In this document: one piece after another, positions 20,944-30,643 of the stretch
Numbering within the stretch: position 1 is the stretch's first letter
Layout: each line of letters opens with the position of its first letter
Origin: Cerioporus squamosus
Lineage: Eukaryota > Basidiomycota > Agaricomycetes > Polyporales > Polyporaceae
DNA length: 64,000 bases
Assembly (NCBI GenBank): GCA_022592435.1
Contig: JABYQS010000089.1
Coordinates: 97,501-161,500 of the forward strand
Direction: 5' to 3'
Made by a program: the position numbers and the translations under genes
Notes under the pieces: model-generated
Seen by the model: the letters and a program-made list of their open reading frames with translations, nothing else
What the model was told of the DNA's origin: nothing
The model's database searches: none

Positions 20944-22515
20944 TCAGTTCGCGCCCCAGATCTCGTTCGCCTGCCCGTACTTCTGCAGCAGCCGATAAAA
21001 ATCCGCAACGAGGTAGAGGCTGCCTGCGAGCACGACGAGCGAGTCCTCGCCCTCGCGTCGGCGGCTCGCAGCCCATCGCAGCGCACGCTCGACGTGCTCC
21101 GTGCGCGGGGGCCTCTCCAGCACCTGCTTGTCGGGGTCAACGCCTGGCTGGAGCTCCTCCGACGGCACTTCCAGCGCGTCTTCGTAGATATCGACGGCCG
21201 GCTGGGACGATGGAGGGACGAGGGTGTCAATTGCGGCACGCATCGTCGCGGGCGGGACAGCGCTGACCCAGGGCATGCGTGCGGGCGGGGTGAATGCGAG
21301 CAGTGCTGCTCCAATGCGGACTTCGCGGGTCTTGGACAGACGCGAGCGAACTGCCAGGAGGGGGCCGAGAGTCTGCACCGGCGTTTTCGGCGGGGAGTGA
21401 GAGAGACCGAGGATGTATGTGAGGGTCAGAGGACCTTTGCCTGTCTTCTCCAGCATGGAAGTCAGGTAGGCTGCGAGCGCGGTTGCTGAGGCGGGGTTGT
21501 GCGCGCCATCTGCCAGAACGATCAAGCGTAACTCGGCCTGGCCGGCCGATGGGTCGGCGGGAAGAGTGATGTTGTGGTACGATAACCTCCCGGGCCAGCG
21601 CGTAGCGAGTATGCCACGAGCGATGGTGACAGGCGTGAGACGCTCTCGCAGCTTCAGCTCCGGAACATGGAGCTGGACAGACGGATGAGTCAAGAGAGCC
21701 GAGACAATGCCCGCTGCGGTGCCCAGGTTCCCGTACTGGTGCTCTCCATGCAGCGGAAGAAGTGCACGAACAGGCTCCGCAAAGCTCGACATGGAGATCT
21801 GGACGGGCTGGAGGAGCGGGACCCCAATCCCAGCTCCTGCCGGGCGCTGAGGCCCGTCCAGGTTCTCGTCCCACTCGACCGGCACCACGGAGCATGCAGG
21901 AAGCAGCTCCCCTCCGACGGCCTGGACGATCTCTCGCGCAACCTCTTCGACTTGTCGGTGTACCTGCGGCCCAAGAACGAAAGGCTTGCTCTTCCGCGCG
22001 ATCGCGGCCTTTTCGCGCGTGATCAGCTCGACGGTATCGCCGAGGAGGGCTTGGTGGTCGAGGTCCACGGAGGTCAGCGCAGAGACGAGGATGCACGCGT
22101 CAGGGACGACGTTCGTCGCATCGAGCCGTCCGCCCATGCCAACCTCGAGCACGACGACGTCGACGTGCATGCGCTCGAAGATGAGCAGCGCCATGCACGT
22201 GTATTGCTCGAAGTTGGACGCACCGATGCTGTGCTCGGTGTCGATGGCGTGGATCTCGTTACGCGTTGGCCAGAAGACCTCCTGGGATATGGGCTTGTTC
22301 TGGATGGAGATGCCGTCGAGCCAGGTGAGCAGGTGCGGGCTGTTGAATCGTCCGACGACGAGAGGTGGGTCTGCCGCGGCCAGAATGGACGAGACGTAGG
22401 CGCAGACGCTCCCTTTGCCATTCGTGCCTGCGACATGGATCGTAGGTCGGGTGTAAGGCACCGGAAAATGCGCCAAAAGCTTGCGGATTCGGTCGAGAGA
22501 TAGATCTATCGACAT
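20944..22515 (-). CDS. FOL3: Dihydrofolate synthase (Mur-ligase fold)
   Basis: Catalyses ATP-dependent joining of dihydropteroate to L-glutamate in folate synthesis. It is a single uninterrupted exon of 523 codons starting at the ATG at 22515, which is unusual in this intron-rich window. Motifs of the FolC/Fol3 family: P-loop HVAGTNGKGSV (residues 27-37), RFNSPHLLTWLDGISI, NFEQYTCMALLIF, VVLEVGMGGRLDATN, LTSVDLDHQALLGDT, REKAAIARKSKP, HGEHQYGN and LADGAHNPASA. The length exceeds bacterial FolC (about 420) through extra C-terminal sequence with VPSEELQPGVDPDKQVLERP. The short N terminus and the motif spacing favour dihydrofolate synthase over folylpolyglutamate synthase (Met7), but the two are paralogous and some overlap of activity is possible. 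Confidence 0.88.
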   Translation of the reverse strand: MSIDLSLDRIRKLLAHFPVPYTRPTIHVAGTNGKGSVCAYVSSILAAADPPLVVGRFNSPHLLTWLDGISIQNKPISQEVFWPTRNEIHAIDTEHSIGASNFEQYTCMALLIFERMHVDVVVLEVGMGGRLDATNVVPDACILVSALTSVDLDHQALLGDTVELITREKAAIARKSKPFVLGPQVHRQVEEVAREIVQAVGGELLPACSVVPVEWDENLDGPQRPAGAGIGVPLLQPVQISMSSFAEPVRALLPLHGEHQYGNLGTAAGIVSALLTHPSVQLHVPELKLRERLTPVTIARGILATRWPGRLSYHNITLPADPSAGQAELRLIVLADGAHNPASATALAAYLTSMLEKTGKGPLTLTYILGLSHSPPKTPVQTLGPLLAVRSRLSKTREVRIGAALLAFTPPARMPWVSAVPPATMRAAIDTLVPPSSQPAVDIYEDALEVPSEELQPGVDPDKQVLERPPRTEHVERALRWAASRRREGEDSLVVLAGSLYLVADFYRLLQKYGQANEIWGAN

Positions 22516-22967
22516 CGTGGCGTGGTTTAGTCACCAGTGCTGTGCATGAACGGTAAGTGGTAGTTCTGAGGTTGCCGTCGCGTCCACTGGCACTGGAGGC
22601 TTACCACGTCCCGCAGAGTTGCGCCGACCAGGAAATCCTTCGAGAGCTGGTCGACGTAGCTGACAACGAGTAGAAGGGCAGCCAGCGACGAGGCTGTGAG
22701 TTGTTGAACGTCCTCAAGCCAACCGTGACGTTCATGGCAGATATATTCCCAGATCCCGATCTATGTAAGCTCACACCCGGAGACTCGGGCCGCGTATTTA
22801 CTTTTCGCTGCGATGTGGTGCGACAGAGGGGCAGGGCCATGCAAAAGCATGCAAAGCACAGTTTATGACATGAAACAAGCGAATCTGAGAATTCTGTCGA
22901 TATATAGAGTGGCACTATATGAGAGCAGTACAAACCACGCGAGCAGCTCAGTCCGAGGTCCTACTCC
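22516..22967. other. Intergenic between SART3/PRP24 and FOL3
   Basis: 452 bp between two minus-strand genes. It should contain the 3' end of the SART3/Prp24 transcript and the FOL3 promoter. No coding exon is recognised; a spliced upstream FOL3 exon is not needed because the 22515 ATG directly precedes the conserved domain. Confidence 0.45.
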
Positions 22968-25900
22968 TCACTTGCCGCCCAACAGCATCTTCCGGAAGTC
23001 ATCCTGTCCCTTTGCTCCACCTCCGTTGGCAGCAGACGTACCCGCAGATGGACCCGAACTCGCCGCTGCCGCACTCGGAGCCTGAGCCGGCTTGGTCCCG
23101 CGCTGTTTGCTCCCCAGGCCAGCGCGCGGCCTAGAGACAGCTGCGCGAGGAACGAAGAGTCCAGTGTTCGCTGCTGGCGGGGCGATCGGGCGAGACGTTG
23201 CGGGTCCGCTCGTTGCCTCCGGGACGATCTCCAGCTTTGCGCCGTTGAAGACGATCGAGTCTTGTCGGAGAAGGAACTTGCCTGCTTCCTGAAGAACAGT
23301 GTCAAACCAAGCACCTCAGAGTCCAAGTGTACCAGAGTAGTAGATGTGGACTTACGGCAGCATTCTCGAGCTCGACGTCCGCCTCCCCGATGTCGGCGAA
23401 GACTTCCACACGCTTGACCCTAGCGTGCTTCTCGAGCTCTTGTTGTAACAAGCCTTCCTGTGTGCCGGGCGGGATGTTGCGGAGCCGGACAGACCGATTG
23501 CGGACCTCTGCGCGATACCCCGGCGCCCTGTGGTCGAACGAGCATGTTAGCTCTGGAGTGACCAGTCTGATGTAGCCTACGCACTTGTTCTTGCCACGCA
23601 CGCGCGTGTCTGCTAGAGTGACGGCGATGCGCCGTTTCTTCAGCTCGTGGTTGTTTGCCGACAGTGCCGCGCGCGCATCGTTCTGCACTCAGAACAACGT
23701 CAGAAACGAACGCAGGCCCACACAGGCACGCAGTCTACACTGACCTCGTTCTCAAATTCGACAAAAGCGAAGCCCTTGGAGAGACCCTTGTCGTCCAGGA
23801 TCATGCGTACGTCCTTGACCGCACCGTACTACCAACCCGCGTTGAGCTCACGTTCCCAGCACCAACCAGCAGACAACACCCACCGTCTTGAACAGGCCTT
23901 CGAGATCCTGCTTCGTGACGTACTTGCTGAGACCAGCGACGTAGACCTCGCGATCGTTCGCGTCGCTGTCGGTACGCTCCTTCTTCCGCTCGGGATTAGA
24001 AATGAGCACGGACAGCTTGTGGCCCTCTTCCATATCGGCGCCGTTCAGCTCCAGCGCCGCCTCCGCGGACGCCTGGCGAGTCGTGTATATCAGCCTCTAC
24101 ACGACAGTATAAACCGCACGAGAGAGAGCGTGCATACCGGAGAAGTGTACTGCACGTAGCAGAACCGCCGCGTGCTCTTGAACTTCTTGCTTGGCCACCG
24201 CACGTCGAAGATCTCGCCATACTGGCATACGAAGTGAGCCGATGATACACGACCCGATTTGAAGTCGGCGTTGCTCACCTTGCCGAACAGCGTCCGGATG
24301 AACGTGTCGTCTGCGTTCTCCGGGAAGTTCGTGATGTAGAGGGTAGACCGCCACGCAAGGTGGACAGCGATCTCCTGCCCGCGTATGCGCTTCTTGTCCT
24401 TGGTCAGCGCAGCGGGCACGCTGTCCTACAAGCATGGGACGCGTTAGGGGTAGAAGTTGCACCTCGTCGGTGAGTGCACTCACCCGTTCCATGAACTCGA
24501 CTGTGGCCACATAGGAGTTGGGCAACTGAGTGATCTTGATTTCGCGGATGCTCCCACACTGCATGCATGTCGTGAGTACGCACAGAGGAGCAGCTATAGG
24601 CGACTCACGTCTTTGAACAATGCGGTCAACTCGTCTTCCTGCACTCCGGCGGGAAGTTCGGCCACGAACACCGTGCAGTTCTCGCGGTCTCTGCAGCACT
24701 ATGTCAGTTCTCGTGTACACATCATGCCCCCACTGTATGCGCGCACCTCTTGAGCTTCGCTTGCTCCTCTAACGCAGGAACGGGCCAGTGAGCAAACAGC
24801 CACAAACACCGACCGGCGAAGCACTCACCAACTCTGGCCTTCTTGCTGCTCTCCCGGTCCGGGGTGCCTTCATCCTCCGCCTTCCGCTTCGACCCGGCTT
24901 CAGCAGACCCGCCAGCGTCAACATCCATGGCAGCCTGGTCCTGAGCATGCGCGGGGACGGGTGCCTCTGCAACAGGAACGGACGCTTGCGTCTCAGCGAT
25001 GAGCTGGGCAGCTGCCAGCTGGGCCTTCTCTGCTTCCTACGCACCGCTCTCAGTCAAGAGAGATCATTGGAAGGGTTGCGATGACCGACCTTTGCACGAC
25101 GGTTGTTGACCTGTGTCCGCGCGCGCTCGATGCGGTCGAGGGCGTCCTCAATCTGCTCCACGAAGCCGTGCAGCTGCTCGAAGGACACCCACGCCTCCCA
25201 GATCGCTTCTGGCCAGTCGAGGTTCTTGTGCGCGACGTCCCGGAACACCCTGCGCGCGTCGTCGTACAGGTGCTGGCGGCTGTGAGTTCCAGTTAGATTG
25301 GCTTCTAACGTCGTGGACACGGGGCTTACATGAGGACATCGGTGTAGGACGTCCATGCGAGGTAGCTCGTCTTGTAGTGCTTCGTGGCATCCTCCCACAG
25401 GATCAGAGCGTTCGCATGGAGGTCCTCGACCTCAAGGAACTGCCTTTGTGTCAGGGACCAAAATTCGAACCAGAGGAAGAAGCACTCACGATCGCGGACA
25501 AATACTTCTCCAGCCGAAGCCTGGGATCACCAGCGGACGACGCTGAGGCGCTCAGTCACCACGTCTATCCGCCCGCATGAGAGGGGAGCCGCTCACCCTT
25601 TCGTACTCTCGCAATGCCGTCCATGATGATCTGTGACAGATTGTCGAAGCCGTCCTCACCTATGAAGAGTGCAGCCGATCAGTCGGCAACAGGACGGAAC
25701 ATGTATTGAGAGCAACTTGCCAGCCTTCCCTGCTTCGATGAGGCGCTTCTCGAAGCCAGCGCGTGCGAGGACGACGGGCACGAGCTGCTCGACGTTGGTC
25801 TGCAGGGGAGCTATTGTCTGCGCCTTCTCGTAAACAACTGAGGGGACGGGACGAGTGAGTGATGGTTACCGACCGCCAGCCTCGGGGAACTTACTGCTAA

Positions 25901-27355
25901 TCTCCGTAGCGGCTTGCTCCGAGTCCAAGGCGCGTTCCTGCAGATAGGGTTAAGGACAGCGTAGCACAAGTGTACACATCACGCACCAAGAAGCGCATAT
26001 AACGCGCCAGAAGCTCGCCGGACGCAGGCACGCTCCTCAGGCCCCTCCGGAACGTCGCCAGGATCTCGTCGTCTTCGACATCCTGCGTTCTCTACGCACA
26101 CAGAGCCAAACAAGTCAGGCATGGAAGACCGAATGCACGGACAGGACGGGGCGTTACGTACCAGGAGGTCGAGGTAGGCAGTCCAGAAGGACTGGAGGGC
26201 TTCTTCCGCATTCGCCTCCCCGACGAACCGACGCCTGTCTGCTTCCGTGATGGCTCGCTCGTAGAGCGCCTTCAGAATGAACATGTCGGGCTTTTTGGGT
26301 TTGCGCTCGGACGCGATGTAGTATGCGTAGCCTTCGAGCGAGTAGCCTGACTGCGCCTGTGACCAGGTCAGGAAGTTGCCTCGGGATCCGGGAAACGAGA
26401 TGCTTACTAGGGAGTTCTCGAAGTATTCGCGTCTTTGGAACGCCTTGACGGCCTGAGAGCGTGCTTTGGATGCCTGGACCAGGAGAGACTCGTACTGATC
26501 TGGTGGCTTGTAGTTCGTCGTGAAGGAGGAGTATGCTTGGAAGGTCTCGTCGTGGTCTGTGAAATGAGTTAGTAAGACCGTTCAATCGTTCGAGCGCATG
26601 TACTCACTAGAGTGCGGTTGTTGTAGCCGCTCAAGCAACATTGCTTCGACCAGACCGACAAGTATTGTCCTAAACATGTGAACTCAGCAGTAGTGCAGGG
26701 TATTCGCTAGCCTAACGCCACACCTTTCCTCGCCAGTGGAGTTTTGCAAGCGCTCGAGCTCCCAGTCCCGTTGAACGTTCCACAGGAGATGACTCTGAGC
26801 GTGGTATCAGTACACTGCGCGCTGGGATCTGCATTGAATCGCACCTTTGTTAAGTGTCCCGCACCCTGTGACACGACTTTGGACATGGTCTCGTGCATCC
26901 ATTCGGGAGTGAACAACTCCTCCAGCTCGTCAGGCCTCCCTCCGGCCTCTGCGTAGTGTTCGTGGCGCTCCACGAGAAACTCGAGGTGCTTCTGGAGGAT
27001 AGGGATTGCTGGATGAAACTCAAGACCACGTCCATGGAATGTCATTGGGTTACTCACACAAGTAGTCTCTCTCTGCGCGCGCGAAGATGTCCAGGATAGC
27101 GCGCAAGTCTTCTGGCGAGTCGAGGTTGCTTGCACTCAGTTTGTGCTGGACGAGAGGCAGCCATACGTCTTCGCCGGCAGCCCAGAACGCCGTCATCATC
27201 TCGAGCGCAGATTCGACTTGGTCGTCCATGCCCGTGGCGCGGGCTATGCGGATGTGTTCGGCATGGAGGGCGATGTCGTAGGGGTTGTCCGTGAGTCGCT
27301 CGAGGATGTTGGAAAGAGCCTCGAGGGCGTCGGCCTCGTTCATATCGACATCCAT
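22968..27355 (-). CDS. PRP24: U6 snRNP recycling factor SART3/Prp24 family
   Basis: These nuclear proteins bind U6 snRNA and help re-anneal U4/U6. I rebuilt 24 exons in phase (3102 nt, 1033 residues): 27355-27058, 27008-26845, 26794-26724, 26669-26608, 26556-26408, 26356-26162, 26091-25987, 25937-25895, 25837-25721, 25659-25597, 25542-25490, 25439-25330, 25279-25090, 25036-24829, 24768-24747, 24690-24609, 24558-24484, 24425-24279, 24221-24138, 24072-23884, 23828-23745, 23682-23585, 23527-23356, 23288-22968. The N-terminal 560 or so residues are HAT-type helical repeats (VSFEQLHGFVEQIEDALDRI). A charged KRKAEDE linker and RRMs follow: about 617-669; 694-760 (TLYITNFPENADDTF); 790-845 with a canonical RNP1, KGFAFVEF; and a degenerate fourth at about 882-945. 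The C terminus DDFRKMLLGGK is the Lsm-interaction motif. Intron 9 (25660-25720) has a GC-AG boundary. Confidence 0.93.
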
Positions 27356-27710
27356 GGTGCGCAGCGAGGGCAGGGAGGGGGTGCGTGCGCGACAGCACTT
27401 ACTATAGCGCGACGTAAGAGCCTGAGCAGTGTGCTGCAGGGTGGCGTTTCAATGTCGCGTTGTGACGGATGGGGTTAAGGTCCGGGAAGCAGCGCAGAGA
27501 CGCCCATAGCCGTCCGCAGCGATTGGTCGGGCGGGCGCCTGGACGGATACTTAGCCGAGGCGATGGACGGGGAGGAGACACACGGTCGCTTTCTCTCTCC
27601 CATCATCTCTTCTTCTCTCTTCCTTGGGCTCTCGACGGCTGCGTTCTCCCAGTCTTGGTCCATCCGAGGCATCCATTCTCTTTTACTTCGCTCTTTAAAC
27701 TTGGCAACAA
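27356..27710. promoter_or_regulatory. Divergent promoter region of SART3/PRP24 and the membrane-protein gene
   Basis: The two genes start back to back, ATG at 27355 (-) and ATG at 27711 (+), leaving 355 bp that must carry both promoters. A CTCTCTC/CTTCTCTCTTCC pyrimidine tract at 27591-27622 lies just upstream of the plus-strand start. No TATA box is clear for either. Confidence 0.6.
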
Positions 27711-29830
27711 ATGGCCCAACCCGTGATCTACAGCACTCCGCCGCTTGCTGGCAGGCCGCCCTTCGCGACCGATGAGCCGGACCATATCTATGCCCAGCAA
27801 CAGCAAGACCCGTCGCGCAGGCTCAGACAGCCTCCTCCTCAAGACCTCAACGGCAGAAGCTCTGCCTACAATATGTACGTGTCTTCATCTGGGCTTCACG
27901 GACGAGGGAGGGTCGGACGAGGAGGCGAAGCGACGCCTGCTTGCCGAAGTGGGGCATCCTTGACGGTCGTTTTTTTTGGGGCACTCACTGGGCGGTGCGC
28001 TGTGAGCTCGTCGCGACGACTTCGCTGCCTGCTCTTTGTGCTCTGAGGCGCTTCGGAGGGAGGGAGAATGCTGGGACCGGTGCAGAGACTTCGTTCCGCA
28101 GTTCAGCCTTCGGTTCAGGCAACTCTACGGTGTAGCTGCCGGCTCGTTGGAGTGCTGCAGCGATCCCCTTCTCGCTGCATACAGCTCGGTGTTGTTCAGT
28201 ACCGTGATGTCTGCATTGAGTCGGTGTTGCGAACGTCTCGTCTATACTTAGAATGGTCCTCTCAATCACTATCTGCCACCCCGTGTTCTGGATGCAACGT
28301 CGCGATGGCATCCTTCAGTCTCATGTTGGTTCTCGGAAGCCGTGTCTGGGTTTGATGTGCTGCAGCGAATGCCTTACGTTGCATATAGTCTGGTTTTCCT
28401 CGCACCGCGATGTCTGCATCGAGTTGGTGTTGTGAACCACTCGTCTATATATAGCATTCGCCTCCAATCACTCTCTGCCTCGCCGTGCTCTGGATGCTAC
28501 CACGACCGGCGGTGGCGGATGTCTACCCCCGGGACAGGCTTAGGATACGGCTGAGAATCATCTCCTGTTCCGGAGGTGTGTGACGAACTATTCAGGAGGG
28601 GAGCTTTGGGTGAGCTCGATAAGTGCTCGCTACTTAAGTGGTATTTTGAAGTTTGAACTTCGTTGTAGTCAGCGCTCCGGTCCAGCATACTTGGGTCGCC
28701 AGCGCCGGAACTGCGCCTGTTCCAGACAGGAATATCGGCTGTTGTCCTTCATTCTAGTATTGTCCTTGGTCGCGCGGTGTCCACGCAAGAAATCTATATA
28801 TGCTGCAATGCGTCCTTCTCGACTCTATCATTCACTACGTTAGACGTTATACTCACCACCGCCATGTCCAGGTATGATCAGTACCTAGACGAGAAGGAGA
28901 ACCCCTTCGACGACAGCAAGCAGATGAACCCGCAACCCAAGATCCCGCTCGCCGCTCCCCAGCCCGGTTATGCCGCCCCCGTCGCCGCCCTCAACCTCGC
29001 TCGTCCCAGTCCCGCCGCCACGCCGGATGGACGCATGAATGCCTCCCCCGAGATGTCCGAGTACGGCGGAGGCATGGCCAGTCAAGGCGGCATACCCAAC
29101 GCGCCGCACCCACTTCAAGCCCCCATGACTCCCATCGCCCCGGTCTTCGCTCGTCCGTCTACCGCGACTTCTCGCGACGTCAAGTTTGCCTCGACCCCGA
29201 TCATGCGTGGCGAAACCGAGGATACTGTTCTCCCACGTCGTGGGCAAAGGGGGGATGACTTCTGGCGCCGATTCAGCATGGTTGCAAAGGAGGAAATGGC
29301 TGCTCCACAGAAGCAGAGGTGCCTTCTCCGTTTTCCGCGTCACGTCTCCAGTGCTCACAGGTGTTGTATCCAGTATGTGGCTCCGCAAGACTCAGAACGG
29401 CACCACGCGCATGTCGCGTTGGGTCTGGATCATCGGCTTGACTCTGCTCATCGTGCGTACCTCCTAACTTGCGGCGGAGTTTTCCTGTTGATGCGCGACG
29501 TAGATAATTGCTGGCGCTATCGGTCTCGGTTGGTACGTGTCGCACAACAGCACGACGCACAGCGCACCAACTGCCATCGGTGGATCTGCCAACGAGAAAG
29601 CCATCGCGAGTGCATCCGACAGCGCTGCCGCCGCTGGCGGAACGTCTACGAGTGTGCCCTTCCACGTTACACCCACCAATACTGTTGCCAGACGTGCGCT
29701 TGAGCCTATACCGACGCCACAGGCTCTATACCCCATATCAGCTCGTGGCGACAGCTCGCACCGCGTCCACATCGTCCAGACACACCATCGCGGACGACGC
29801 AGCAGCCCCGTCAACCGCACCTCGCACTAA
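27711..29830 (+). CDS. Single-pass membrane protein of unknown function
   Basis: I recognise no functional domain. Four exons: 27711-27874, 28872-29318, 29374-29452, 29504-29830, with 1017 nt and 338 residues. The first splice gives a continuous SAYNMYDQYLDEKENPFDD, which supports joining the small first exon to the rest across a 997 bp intron. Alternatively the gene starts at the ATG at 28864 within that intron's last bases (MSRYDQYLDEK), leaving 27711-27874 as a separate short frame. The N-terminal 200 residues are Pro/Ala/Gln-rich and disordered-looking. One hydrophobic helix sits at residues 220-242 (WVWIIGLTLLIIIAGAIGLG) preceded by basic residues (RMSR). A Ser/Ala/Thr-rich C-terminal region of about 95 residues, likely on the far side of the membrane, follows. 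The shape resembles a type II or tail-linked membrane anchor. Confidence 0.7.
28152..28500. repeat. Two-copy degenerate direct repeat inside the 997 bp intron
   Basis: Unit 1 (28152-28298) and unit 2 (28357-28500) are about 145 bp each and match along their length. Both start GTGCTGCAGCGA and share GATGTCTGCAT, CTCGTCTATA and CAATCACT. Both end CTCTGGATGC or TTCTGGATGC. They are offset by 205 bp and visibly diverged, with small indels. They lie within intron 1 of the membrane-protein gene and do not read as protein. Confidence 0.75.
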
Positions 29831-30643
29831 CTTATTGTTAACGCATCGCGCTACCGTCGACCAGCCCACCAACTATCAAACACCGCATAACTATCGCATA
29901 CACACACATCACATACCTGGGATTGGTGTAGCCAGCCCCATCCGGTCGCCCACGTCCCGTCCGCTCATTACGTCCCCCGCCACGGTCACCCATCCACTCA
30001 TCTGCTCCTCTGCATTGCTCCATCTATCCCTATCCTCGTCCTCCCTCCACGTCCACTCCGCGTTTACCCTTCTCACGAGTTGGATTTTAAGGTCATCGCT
30101 ATACAGGATTTTGTTGTCACGTTTTGCCACGCGCTGCACTGTCCTGCTGCTGCTCTTACGAACCCCTACTAATTCTTCCCTGCTGTTCGGATTCGTATCC
30201 ATACCCGTTCGAGAGGCTTCCTAGATCATGTACTTACTACGAGATGCATCTTGGTATATACTTACGCACACTTACTGTTACGTTTCGTCCTTGGGAACTC
30301 GGTATCACTTTCTTGGAGGTGAGTCGGCTCGAAAAGTGCTATACATATTGGGGCCGTCCTTGGTGGCCATGGGCAAACTGTGAGTACCCTTCGCTTCGTA
30401 AACCTGGTCAGGCCTGCTCCTGTGGTGCTACGTATCTGCTCAGCTAAGCGCGGCGTTGAGTAGCAATGCGTTACGCAGCGACGCGGCGGCTTCCAAAATC
30501 GTCCCCGTCACAAAGCGTGCACGTGCCTTTCTTTATGAGCGCTAACGCGTCGCGTCGCGCCTGGAAAACCGCTTAATTCCTGACCACCACCACCCCGCGT
30601 CTTCCCCTCCCCAGACTCCCACCCCGCATCCAACTCGCTCACG
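29831..30643. other. Intergenic upstream of SMC6
   Basis: About 0.8 kb between two plus-strand genes. The first half is C/A- and C/T-rich, likely the 3' untranslated region of the membrane-protein gene. The SMC6 promoter should lie in the second half; ACGCGTCGCG occurs near 30546, which resembles an MluI cell-cycle box core, but one match is weak evidence. No gene is recognised. Confidence 0.4.

Noticed and set aside
21227..22503. Long plus- and minus-strand frames overlapping FOL3
   Set aside because: They are shadows of the intronless FOL3 gene, whose minus-strand frame carries all family motifs.
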